Shown here one piece after another: positions 1 to 10,744 of a stretch of 64,000 nucleotides of DNA; within the stretch, counting starts at the first letter, position 1; every line of letters begins with the position of its first letter. A program made the position numbers and the translations under genes. The stretch is taken from the NCBI GenBank assembly GCA_018907035.1, contig JACCIC010000099.1, forward strand, positions 1,240,501-1,304,500, read 5' to 3'. A model generated the notes under the pieces. That model was not told where the DNA came from and ran no database searches. It saw only the letters and a program-made list of their open reading frames with translations. Origin of the DNA: Sycobia sp. Sy_11. Taxonomy: Eukaryota > Arthropoda > Insecta > Hymenoptera > Epichrysomallidae.

Positions 1-332
1 GTATATCTTCAAAATTTTGTTAATCAAAAAATAATATACACGTTTCTTTAGATAAGGTTTCTAGATTTAGGATTCACATTTATACTACGATGTCTTCCGA
101 ACTCACTCGAGTCACCCCCAAGTTATCTCATAAAACGTAGAAAACTGTGTTTAATAAAGTATGTATAAAAATCTCAGTATGTTATAGTATCTATTGTTAT
201 ATATCTCAGTATTTAACAATGTAGTTGGAACTTGCGTAAAATCCAACTCCGTGAAGGCAACGACCGCTTCAAATCTTCAAACCAGTATGTTCTCTAATAT
301 GACTTGTATATAAATTTCGCGGTCGCATACAG

Positions 333-334
<2 letters not shown>

Positions 335-376
<42 letters not shown>
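335..376. repeat. (CA)n microsatellite
   Basis: An uninterrupted run of about 21 CA dinucleotides at the left edge of a CpG-rich patch. The peptide of alternating Cys and Val read from the other strand is an artefact of the repeat. Confidence 0.95.
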
Positions 377-378
<2 letters not shown>

Positions 379-379
379 A

Positions 380-930
380 AACGGCGCGCCTTGTCCTTCG
401 CTGGGTCCATATGAGCTTGGGTGCGTGCGCGCAGGCGGGGCGGTAGGAGGGGCAGTCGTCGCGCGTACAATGTAAACCCGAGGCGGAAATCGAAGCCAGG
501 GTTGCGGGTTGCGTAAAGCGTACGCTGTGTCCCCCGTCTTAAGCTATCGCCGTCGATACCCCCGGCGTCTCGCGATTTATCACCCACGTTTATACGTTAT
601 AATACGCATTTACAATGCGCCACCGTTGCGCTGCGCACGAACGTTAACAGCCTTGAAAGTTCGCGTTAGTCGGCGTTAGCGCGCTCGGGCGTCGGCGCAC
701 TTCCTGCGTCCACGCGCGGAGTCGCTCCTTCGGCGACGAGTCATGGGCGATGGGACCGATGGGACACTTTTCCCCACGCACGGGCTCGGCGGAAAATTTC
801 GCAGCGCAGCGCCCTTACCCTCTCCGTAACTTTTTCTTTCTTCTTTATCGGCCTTGTGCGGACGTGTTTCCGAGACACCGGTGGTACCCGTGGATGAAGT
901 TTGCCAGTGAAATTTCGGCAACGGGAACAG
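380..930. promoter_or_regulatory. CpG-rich patch, candidate promoter or regulatory island
   Basis: Composition switches abruptly from AT-rich spacer to GC-rich sequence with many CG dinucleotides, then back to AT-rich near 940. Open frames occur on both strands over the same bases, as expected of stop-poor GC-rich DNA. None shows a known domain. A promoter role is inferred from composition only. Confidence 0.3.
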
Positions 931-3900
931 AAAGGAATTTAAATTTATTACTCTTTCTATACCAACCGATTAGTTTTTTTTTATATAATTCAAAATCAAC
1001 TACATAAAAATATTAATTTATATACGAAATGCAATGAAAACAGGATAATTATATTTATGTTAGACGCATTATTAAACAAAGCTATCTTATCCTTAAAAAA
1101 TAATTATTATGCTCGATTAATAGGTTTACGAATGGTTTCGCAACTTTCACCCCGGTTAAGTAAAATATCTTTGAAAGATTTCGAATCAACTGTATTCTTT
1201 ATAATGCTTTAACAAAATATATTTTCTTTGATGCTCACTATGTAGGTCGATGACACTTTTATAGGCGTGGATAGGTGCGAAATGACAGATTTATGCATTT
1301 ATTAATTATAAATTCTTTCCTTACAAACATTAATTCATATTCATATATCAACTAGAAGTTACAAACTACTCAAAGTTTTTAGATTTAACAATAATTCCAG
1401 ATAATAACACGTCAGAATTCAATATTTATCAAAAATCTGCATTCGTTATTAGCCAATAATAAAGAAAAACTCGATATTTACAAAAAAAAACGAATTGACG
1501 TTTATAAATTATTCTACAATCAATGTGATGCAATTTATATAAGATAGGCGGTCAATTCAACTAGTGGTCAATCAATCACAACTCAAAAGTTGTGAAAGAA
1601 TGCTTAATCAGAATAAAGAGAACATTGTACTTTTAGTAACCACAATGCAAGCCTAAATCATTTAAAATTATTTCGCAGTATAAATCAGTCATCATCACAG
1701 AAATCATAGAAATTAGTAAAACTTCAAATAAAGGAGAAAACGTTACCAACGATATGAAAAATTTTCTTTTTTCACAATATATTCTTATTTCAAGACGAGA
1801 CAAAATTGTTAATAAAGAATCTATATATATTCTCTTCGTTATCATTTACTTTTTAGACTTTGCAAATTACGTAACAAATCGATACAGCTGTCGAAGAATA
1901 TTAATATGAATCAGGAAATTATGTTCAACTGCCATTTGTTCGTGGTATTTGTACTGCATTAATTATTATTATCACTATTGCCACTTGATATATTTCTGTA
2001 TAAGGGAGTATGTTTGTTTGGACAACTGTGAGCTAATTATTATTAAAATCATATAATATAGTCGATATACGTAAATGATTTATTTTGATAACAATTACGT
2101 GTTTCAGAATGAAATTTCATTAATGACTTCTTAGCTGTTATTCATTTATAAGATATCATGAAATTAATGATGAATAGAATCGAATACAAATGCTAATTAA
2201 ATAGAATATAATATCTTTTATTTTAAAAAAAATTATTCTAATTAAAGAGTTTATTTTTATTTAAAGTTTTGAAAGACGACGAATTAAGAGAATTAATTTT
2301 CTACTTTACCATCTGAACTGTATCACCTACATTTTCTACTTTAACACCTGAAATAGAACGATTTTGGCACTCGAATCATCTCTAAAACTTATATAAAATT
2401 CGTAATTGTGGCTTTTTAAAAGTTACTGACATCTAGTGTCGTTGAACGGTTATCTCAGATACTATGTCAGCTGGGTAAGGACGTTTATTGTTAGAATTAC
2501 AATACTGCTTAAGCAAGTTAGTAAGCTATAGTGCATATCTATGTGATACTTGAATATTTTTATATTTTTTCAACGTGCCTTTAGTATTAAAAATACATAA
2601 AAATTATGAATAAGTGACTAAATTTATGCAGAGAAAAGCAGGAATGTAAATTTTCCAAAACTAATTATTTGTCGAACTAAAAACATGCTTCAATATAAAC
2701 AATTATGTACAAGGATTTAGCAACTATAGTTTCCGATTCTCGAAACGACGCTTTCAGATGTTTTTTTTTTAAAGAAAGTGCAGTTTATAAACCGAAAAAA
2801 GGATGTTTATCACCGTGACCTCCAACAGTAAGTGGGAGGTGTATTCAGACAGAAATTAACGAATAATCCTTAGTAAAATTATACCTTTTTTCTCTAAACA
2901 TCATTTTTCGAAACGGTAGCCACTCATCTTTTATGTATACGTAATTTTCACGTGAATTAGGACTATTAAGATATTTTTAATAGTTTTTTATTGACAATTT
3001 ACTGGACAAAAAATAATAAAAGTAAAATTTTTGTCAGAGCAAAATTTTCAATTCTAAAATTTCTTTTAAATCCGTAATTTGACTATAGCTCTATATTAAT
3101 AAATTAAAAATCCAAACTACAATAATTTTGTTAAATGCATCCACGATATATGTTATGTCATTATGAATTTCGGATATTTATATTCTAATTTTTAATCAGC
3201 ATCCTTAAATACACTTGCATACAAAATTTTATTGGAGAATCCGTTTCTGTCAAAGATTTCCAGAAAGGATCGATAGAAAAGTATTGAGAAATCTATTCCT
3301 AAATTTAATGAAGTTAATAATGTAAAAAATACTATTTTTCGATAATGCATCAGATATCTTAAGTAATATTTCCTTTGTACATATAATATTTATTTAATAA
3401 TTTAATAATTTAACAGTTTAATAATTTTTTATTTAAATATAAAAAATGAATTTTTTAAAGTAAATTGTTATTAGAATATCGAACATTTTTATCAAAAATT
3501 TAGTATGTTAGATTTACAAACACTTAAATTCATTAAAAAAAATTAGAAAAAAATACAAAGTTTTTCCAATATAATTTTATATACGACATCGGAAAATATA
3601 AATTACAATTAGAAAACATCAATTACAAAAATTTCAAAGTTCGGTAAAAATAAAATACTGAAAGCATTTTAGACACTACTATAAATATGAGCATGAAAGT
3701 GGCCACAAGGGTTTATGCAACGAGTGCAACTAATACTATTTTGAGTGAAGTAAACGTCTATCCAATAAATTCTACGAAGAAACTTTTTGAACTTCAATTA
3801 TACCGCAAAGTTATTATCTCTACTAAATATTCAAGTGAAAATGTAAACAAATGTTTTGTAACGACCAACCCTAAAATAAGTAAACGAGATCTCCAATTCT

Positions 3901-4662
3901 TTTATCTGAGAATTTAGCGACACCGAGAAGAAAGAAATATCGAGCTATCTGCACTACTTTAAGACAAGTGCGAAACAGTCTAGACAGAAAATGTAATCAT
4001 TAATTAACTTAATGTTGATGAAGCAAAACAATCTAAATGCACCACAATACTTATTAAATGTTTTGAAATAGTTTTTCAATGAATCGGCTTATATAAATAA
4101 CGACGTACTTTAAGAAACATACATGCGAAGATGCAAGAGAAGATGTTGTTTCAAATACTTAAGTAGAATAAGAATAAATTAAGCCAGGCATTAACATTAT
4201 TAAGCCCAAGAAGAAATCCTCATATTGAACATTTAAACACTTCTGATAAACTCCAAGTATGATAAAGTCCAAGCGAGGAATATAAAGTAGATGAATTAAT
4301 TTATGGTAATTGTTATTGACTGTTATGATTTTACTTTTTTAATTTGTATTTATATGTATTATATAATATTTCGATAATTTTACGATCTTTCGTCTAGAAA
4401 TCTTTCGTCTAAAGGTGGTACGTCCTTTTCATATTGTATTGTATATTTATAAGGTCCTTCACAATTATATATCAATAGAGTATAACGACTATATGCGATT
4501 CGATGCATCAGTTCGCTGTAAATAATTTAATTTGTTAAATAGTGTGTCATTTATTATAAGGTAATAAAATATGCCTTAATGAGTATATTGATAAAATAGA
4601 GAATGCATATCTTTATTTGTAGCGTCATATTAGAATATAGTAGTCAGTAAATTATATTAAAT

Positions 4663-4665
<3 letters not shown>

Positions 4666-4712
<47 letters not shown>
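4666..4712. repeat. (TA)n microsatellite
   Basis: Pure TA dinucleotide run of about 23 units in AT-rich spacer. It is one of about 18 similar arrays in the window. Confidence 0.95.
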
Positions 4713-4716
<4 letters not shown>

Positions 4717-5063
4717 TTATAGGGATAGTATTACCTAATATAAGATGCGAGACTTCGAAAAGTATAGTTTGACAAAAATAACATGTAGTAAGGAATTTAA
4801 ATTTAATTTTATTTGTTCCAATATATGTTATTTAATTTTAATTGGTATAATTTTAGTAAAAGATGATCGTGATGAATAAATGTAATATATATGTAAAAAA
4901 AGTCAGAGGAATTTATATGTACCAACTCAGTGGAATTGAAATTGGTATTCTGTATACTAATGTAAGATCGTTTGAAATAATCGAATAAATTATATTGATT
5001 TCGAGAAGTTTTGTAAAACATACAGTACTATGGCTGGAAAATGCCATTGCATTTGTAGGTGAA

Positions 5064-5480
5064 TGTATGCACTTGAGAGATCCGGTGCGGTGCCCGGAAA
5101 ACTTAGGTTCTCAAAAGCTGTACTTGCCTGTACAGGCATTTACATGGCGAATGATCTGATTATTTTCGAAAGCTGAATAAATTGAATATCTACAAAATGT
5201 AGAGATCCACATGTCCATAAAGATTGGATTTCTTTCCGGGTCACAGGGCTGCGAGACAAAGCTACTCGAGATCTTGCGAGGTCGCATTATTATTTTATCG
5301 TTAAATTTCGAGGAACTTACTTTATGAGTGGAGATACGCTATATAAGCACGAGCGCGTTCGCGAATGATTCATTCTTGGCTCTGGCTGTCGAACGTTCAT
5401 TTTGTATTCTTCTCTCATAAAATAAATTTGTTTTAAAGTATTTTGTTAAATTTGTTATTTTTTATTCTTATTATGTTATT
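5064..5480 (+). mobile_element. Possible solo LTR with core promoter and poly(A) signal
   Basis: The segment holds the three parts of an LTR in order: a TATA box (TATATAAG at 5,340-5,347), an initiator-like TCATT about 30 bases later (5,370-5,374), and AATAAA at 5,421-5,426. It begins with TG, and the 5-mer GTGAA flanks it on both sides (5,059-5,063 and 5,481-5,485), which could be a target-site duplication. Against this, the right end is not CA, no terminal inverted repeat is visible, and no second copy or internal retroviral-type genes are present here. It could instead be a chance promoter-like stretch. Family not assigned. Confidence 0.25.
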
Positions 5481-5485
5481 GTGAA

Positions 5486-6340
5486 AAGTCCCTGATTGAT
5501 TACAATAAGAGAGAAAATCCAGAATAACAAAAGACAATTCTCAAAAATTATGAACTTCGAAGCTAGCAGTGAATAGGATGCAAAATGAAACACTAATAAA
5601 TATAAACTACACTTGGGAACCAATAAAAATTTTGATAATATAAAAACTTTGATAATATAAAAAAATCATAATCGCATGTGAAATAAATCGATGAAAAAGT
5701 TCCAGCATTCCAAAAATCAAATCACGCTTTTACAATTAAGATTAGAACTTACATTATAATCACAGAAGAATATATATCCTTAAAAAATGTGAATACTTAC
5801 GATAAATGTAAAATAATGCTTACTACAAGGACGTATTCAGCTTGAATACTCCAAATAATCTGAACAATGTTCTACAAGATTGTAAAATCATCAATAATGT
5901 ACTCTATAATCTAGTAATTAATACTATAATCAAGTACTCAAGAATTAATAGGTTATAAACCACTTCGAATAGACAACAATATTATTTAACTTTATAAGGT
6001 TTATGGATAAGATAGTTGTCATAATCCAAATCTGATTTATAATATCTAGTCACTAATACGCGAGTGAGAAGGATGCGACTATTAATATTAGTAGACGAAA
6101 AAAAATTATATAATACGAGTCACAATACAATTCTAATATACAAATTTTATTTGTTAAATTATGCGCGTCAATAATTGACTATCGCTATCCTAATAGCAGC
6201 ATTGAATTGTGCTAATGCGGTTGGAAGCTGTAATCGGTCACGGTATTTAAGCAGTTATGCACCTCTCGCACAAACGAGCCGTTAGTAAAAAATCAGCATC
6301 CGAATTAATCTCCTAACTCGTTTTCACAAAATTGAATAAC
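5486..6340. other. AT-rich spacer, no gene seen
   Basis: AT-rich with no recognisable open frame. A short direct duplication near 5,630-5,660 (two copies of a TTTGATAATATAAAAA-like unit) and a TATTTAAG box near 6,244 inside a modestly GC-richer stretch are the only marks. Neither has a supported gene next to it. Confidence 0.5.

Positions 6341-6343
<3 letters not shown>

Positions 6344-6394
<51 letters not shown>
6344..6394. repeat. (TA)n microsatellite
   Basis: Pure TA run of about 25 units directly before a CpG-rich patch. Confidence 0.95.
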
Positions 6395-6399
<5 letters not shown>

Positions 6400-7300
6400 C
6401 ACGAGTTCCGACAACGGCCTTCTCAACAACGGATCGCTTGCGCAACACCCGACTAATTATATAAAGCTTTAATCGTGTAGATCACGCCGCGCTGCCGCGG
6501 GCCTCTTCCAGGATAGACGAGATTAAATCCGAGCAGAGGAAAAGCTCGCGCTAAGAAAAGCACACAGGGGGAGACAGGACCAGTTTTAACGGTCGAGTTA
6601 CGTAAAGGCTGATGCCGGTGGCTAGACACTTGTCCGATCACTTAGAAAGAGATAGAGATAGAAAGAGAGTGAGACAGGTAGTGAGATAAGGAGAGAGGAA
6701 GCATGATAGAGGGAGAGAGGCAGCAAGATAGAGAGAGAGAGAGAGAGAGAGAGATAGAGTGCCAAAACGAGATAGCGGACGCGAAGCACGCGCGACACCG
6801 CGATCGCCGCTCCCGCCGTTTTGGATAATAATGAGGCTCGCGAATCGTGGAGCTGAATACCGTATGACGCTGCCGCGAAGAAGAAAGGTGAAGAAAGTGG
6901 AAGAGGTTGCGCGAGCGGGGGCGGAGGGGCGAGAGAGTGCCACTTAAAATTTCTCTCCAAAGTTCACGAGCTTCTTGAGCTGTGTATGGTGTATAAACGA
7001 CAACTGAAACGACGCGAAGAGGACGTGTCGGTTTCCCCTCGAAAAACGCTCGCGGATTCGTTGTAATGCCGCGCTCGATGCGCTTCGTCAGCATCGCTCG
7101 CTGTCGAGTGTTTTGTAAATGGTATAGCTTTCTAAGTGCGCGGTAAACGCTTCGGCGTTTCTTTTTTTTTTCTCCGCACGCGGTCACGAAGCCTCGCGCT
7201 GCGGGCAATCTTTTTGAAAAAAATGGAGCGTCCTCGCTCTAAGCATGGTTGGGGAAAAGCCTCGGGTTGTCTATTCCCGTGCGATCGTAGCGGGGCGATA
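6400..7300. promoter_or_regulatory. CpG-rich patch with GA-rich tract
   Basis: GC-rich and CG-rich sequence that includes a GAGA-rich tract (6,640-6,760, with about 12 pure GA units at 6,730-6,754). GAGA tracts are frequent in insect promoters, so a regulatory role is possible. Overlapping open frames on both strands are low-complexity Ser/Leu/Arg peptides created by the repeat and are not annotated as genes. Confidence 0.3.
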
Positions 7301-7464
7301 AGTTATGATCTGATCTTCTTTTTTTGTTTTCTCGGTTTTCGCATTAGAAAGACAATGTCAATAGAAAGCACGAAGTTAACTGAAATATGGTTTCTTTTTC
7401 AGGTACACTAACAGTGTCGTACCTTTATTTTAGTACAATAAGTATAATAGTATTATACATACAT

Positions 7465-7725
7465 TTATTCAGTATTGACAAATGAAAGAAAAATTTTAAA
7501 TATCAAAAAATCTGGAATTACTATACGAGTTCTCAGAAGCAAAAAATTTTCGTAAAGCCCCTTGTCAACGTTTATCAGTAACTTCTCCAACTCCGACATA
7601 CTCGCCTTACCGAGTAGATCGAGCCCAGTCCTGACATTACAATCAGCCATGGTTTTATCAAATATTTCCCCGAGAAAGCTACAAATATTGCCACAGAGTT
7701 CCCCGTCGCTTTCTCCATATACACA
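7465..7725 (-). other. Orphan AT-rich open frame on the minus strand
   Basis: On the minus strand an open frame runs from just after a stop at about 7,725 to 7,465. The first in-frame Met is at 7,650, giving 61 codons, but the frame is open about 25 codons further upstream. The peptide has mixed composition (for example GKASMSELEKLLINVDKG) and is not a repeat shadow. Its codons are AT-rich, unlike the GC-rich exons of the cuticle gene. I do not recognise it. It could be an exon, a relic of a mobile or viral gene, or chance. Confidence 0.2.
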
Positions 7726-7779
7726 TCAATTTCTTTCTACACCGTCCTAAATCTAGATTTATACGCGCCTTATCCCGAT

Positions 7780-8115
7780 TCTCTTCCAGATCTGCTGTAT
7801 GGGTAGCCTATAGGCGGCCTTTTATCAGTTATGGCGCGTGTGCGCGCACGCGCCGTATTTGACTTGCTAAGTCGCCTCATAAACAACCCGCCGCTGGGTT
7901 CTGCCACGTAATTAGAGATATTTACGGTGTAGGCGACTTTTCGCGCGTTTCACAGCCGCGTTTTTTGGCCCCTCCCTCGAGGAGCGTGTTTTTCCGTCCC
8001 GGGCTGGCTCGCACTACGCGCGCACGGATTTAACGAGATTTTCGGAATGCGCATATGGCGCTTGTTCGATTTTGCAATTGTCCACCGCGCGTCGTAACGC
8101 GATTTATTTCTATGT

Positions 8116-8168
<53 letters not shown>

Positions 8169-8540
8169 CATATATATTTACATATGTGTGTGTGTGTGTA
8201 TGTGTGTATTGTGTGTGGGTGTGTGTATCACACTCCGTGTATTTCTTCGCGGCTTATTTTCGGCCGGAATTCATTCACGCGTTTACCGTTACGTTGTTCA
8301 AGTGGTTATATCAATACACAGTGTAAATATTACGTCAAGCGTTTTTCTCTCTTGACGATGCGGTTATAACACGATCATGACGACGAGCGCGCTCGCGAAG
8401 GGTCGTTTTGCAATCTCCAATTCTCTGGAAATGCTCGTCTTAAGTACGCGCCGCGCCGCATGCCGCGACCATCATCCACGAGCGGTATTTATGCAATTAT
8501 CCGATTGATATTCTCTGGTGCCAGTTATGACACGGGGTAG
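7780..8540. promoter_or_regulatory. CpG-rich patch containing compound microsatellites
   Basis: CG-rich sequence interrupted at 8,117-8,164 by (CA)n followed by (TA)n, and by TG-rich repeats at about 8,185-8,225. No convincing exon. Regulatory role inferred from composition only. Confidence 0.25.
8117..8225. repeat. Compound (CA)n-(TA)n-(TG)n microsatellite
   Basis: CA repeats pass into TA repeats and then into TG repeats. CA on the left and TG on the right are reverse complements, so the tract can fold on itself around the TA core. Confidence 0.9.
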
Positions 8541-8566
8541 TTTTTTATGTACCAAGTGTATTGTTA

Positions 8567-8570
<4 letters not shown>

Positions 8571-8617
<47 letters not shown>
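8571..8617. repeat. (TA)n microsatellite
   Basis: Pure TA run of about 23 units. Confidence 0.95.
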
Positions 8618-8620
<3 letters not shown>

Positions 8621-8639
8621 CAGTTCCCATTTGCGCGTA

Positions 8640-10010
8640 TAATGCGCAAAATGTCGCAGTGACGATTCGGATTGCAGGTGTAATTTGATAGTTTCATCAC
8701 AGTCACGTACTCGGCGGCGCAGTTTCAGCTTCTATAATATTTCATCGCGCAGAAACTGTATTTTCTACATTTCTGACTTTCTAATCAGCATAATGTCTCC
8801 GATTAAAAATCCCGGCTATATTACAGCAATTCGTCTTCTTCCGATAGCAATAGCTGTATACACACAATTTATTGTAAAGTAAATACGTTTCGTTTAATTT
8901 TTTTACAATATAATTAATTTGCGATGGAATTAAAATTCGTTGGCTATTTAAACAATCAGTTTCAGAAAATCAATCGTTAAATGTTGGGAAACTGGTCAGG
9001 TAGTAAATAAGTCAAACATAATTTTTTTATCCATTTCAACTTAACTTTAGACAAGCCAACTACATTGTCTGTATTTTTTCAATAATTAGCGAAAATTTTA
9101 ATAGTTTTAAAGTAAATTCCTTTCGATACGTTTTTCTTACATCAGCCTATAGTTGCTTTTGTAAATCACTATTTTTAACTAAAAAAATCTTGAAAATAAG
9201 TTCTCTACAGTGTAATAAATAAGCATTAAGAACAATGAGGAAAAATTAGATAGGTTAACATTAATTGTATTTATGCTTGTAAAATAACGTTGGTATAAAA
9301 ATTTTTTTATGGCAGTAGGTGGGGCTCATCTTATTTAAATATTCTAACGTATTAAAGTTTTAATTCATGACAATAAACTGGTATACTTTCAAAAGAAACT
9401 TATGGTTATTGAATTATAAATTTTTTGCCGTAAATATAAAAGTTTATACCCGTAAATCGAGGATTATTAAACCAGCAGACTTGTTGTTCTGGCCTGACTA
9501 TAACTGTCAACTTCGGGCGAACCGCGTCTTTCCTATATAAAACAAGACGCGTGTCCAAACTTCATTAAAAACGGCAGCTACTTAAATTCCAGATTTTCTT
9601 CGATTCAAGTACATAAATCATTGGAAATGGAAATCCGATCTATCGCTAATACATTACGACATTTAACATTTTTACGCTTAAATCGAATTAGTGTTTTTTT
9701 TTTGCGTCGAGCCAATTAAGTGGTCAAAATTTCTATACCCGTTCGACGTATACGAAATGGCACGCGTGTTTATTTCAAACTTTTTTTTTGCCGATCTGGA
9801 TTTGACTCGCCAACTCGACGGACTGAAAACAAAAAACTTGGAAAACCAATATTTGGTTACATACATTTGAAAGAAACGCAACTCCAATTCTATTCTTAAA
9901 TAACCCTAACCTTATGCAATCGCTCCACCTTCATAACCGATATAATATATGTATAATAATAGTAGGTTCCACTTTTTGCATCGGCTTTTAAAAAAAAAAA
10001 AACAAATCCT
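8640..10010. other. AT-rich spacer upstream of the cuticle gene island
   Basis: AT-rich sequence with only short open frames. The one notable site is a clean TATA box at 9,534-9,541, listed separately. Nothing else is recognised. Confidence 0.5.
9534..9566 (+). promoter_or_regulatory. Candidate TATA core promoter
   Basis: TATATAAA at 9,534-9,541 is followed after about 30 bases by a pyrimidine-rich CTTCATT that could act as initiator. It lies 1.2 kb upstream of the first coding exon of the cuticle gene and points the same way. Use by that gene would require a long or spliced 5' UTR, and a start inside the CpG island is equally possible. Confidence 0.25.
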
Positions 10011-10264
10011 GCACTAAATCTCCCTCCGCCGACCGGCTCGCCTTCAAACTTCAGCGAAGAGCCGCGCAGCAACCTTCGGCGCCGATTAAAGCAAGATCTC
10101 TTCCCTTGTAACTCATTCCCCCTCCCCCTCCCCCGGGCCCATCCCCTCGCTCTCTCTCTCCAGCAGAGAACGTTCGCGGCTCGTTCGAGTCGACGCGCTC
10201 GCGCTGTCCTCCCTTCCCCGAGTGGTGCGCCGCGGTTCCCAGAGGAGCAGGCGGCCAAGGAGGT

Positions 10265-10292
10265 GCAGCAGCAGCAGCAGCAGCAGCAGCAG
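10265..10292. repeat. (CAG)n trinucleotide repeat
   Basis: About nine CAG units followed by CCG/CAG-rich sequence, upstream of exon 1. An open frame reading polyglutamine crosses it, but it lacks an in-frame ATG and ends at 10,423, so the tract is probably noncoding or 5' UTR. Confidence 0.9.
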
Positions 10293-10523
10293 CCGCCGCA
10301 GCCGCCCGGCCCGTCCAATGCGCGCGCAGTGAAAGTCCGCGCCGCGCGCTCGCGCTCGCCCGCAGGGGATGCGGCCGCGGGGGAGGGGCGAGGAGGAGGG
10401 CCGCGGGGGGGCGAGCCCGGCTAAGGTATATGAGGGCCCCGGCGCGCGCCGAAGCCGGTACTCCGAGCGCCGACTTCGCCTATATTCGGTTGTCGCTGCC
10501 GATATACGCCGCCGCACGCCAGT

Positions 10524-10524
<1 letters not shown>

Positions 10525-10550
<26 letters not shown>
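10525..10550. repeat. (CTC)n trinucleotide repeat
   Basis: Pyrimidine run of CTC units between the candidate start site and the ATG of the cuticle gene, probably inside its 5' UTR. Confidence 0.85.
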
Positions 10551-10554
<4 letters not shown>

Positions 10555-10726
10555 TCTCGCCCGGGCCCCCTGTCCGATCCGCGGGCACAGAAGAGCGCGC
10601 CGAGTGACGCGAGTGACGCGAAGGGCAGAGACGCAGGAGGACGCCGCGGACGACGTCCCGATTTCGCGAAGAGGAGAGGAGACATCCGTGGGGGTTGAGA
10701 GGAAGGATCGGAGGAACCAGGCAGAG

Positions 10727-10744
10727 ATGAGCCTGCACGCCACG
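10727..10744 (+). CDS. Cuticle gene coding exon 1 (MSLHAT)
   Basis: ATG at 10,727 with a purine-rich context starts six codons that stop at a GTAGGT donor (10,745). Joined in phase 0 to exon 2 they complete a signal peptide beginning MSLHATVTLGLLLL. A tiny first coding exon ending within the signal peptide is the usual arrangement in insect cuticle genes, which supports this start over any ATG upstream of exon 2. The start is inferred from splicing logic without transcript data. Confidence 0.75.

Larger units (their letters stand above)
1..5050. other. AT-rich intergenic flank
   Basis: Apart from a CA repeat and a small CpG-rich patch near the left end and a TA array near 4.7 kb, this stretch is AT-rich with stops in all frames. 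The few open frames are short (at most about 97 codons), have AT-rich codon use and match no family I recognise. No tRNA, rRNA or splice-supported exon was seen. Confidence 0.6.

Noticed and set aside
6622..7208. Minus-strand frames of 101-188 codons rich in SLSLSLSL
   Set aside because: Produced by the GA-repeat tract and CG-rich flanks. All three frames are open over the repeat.
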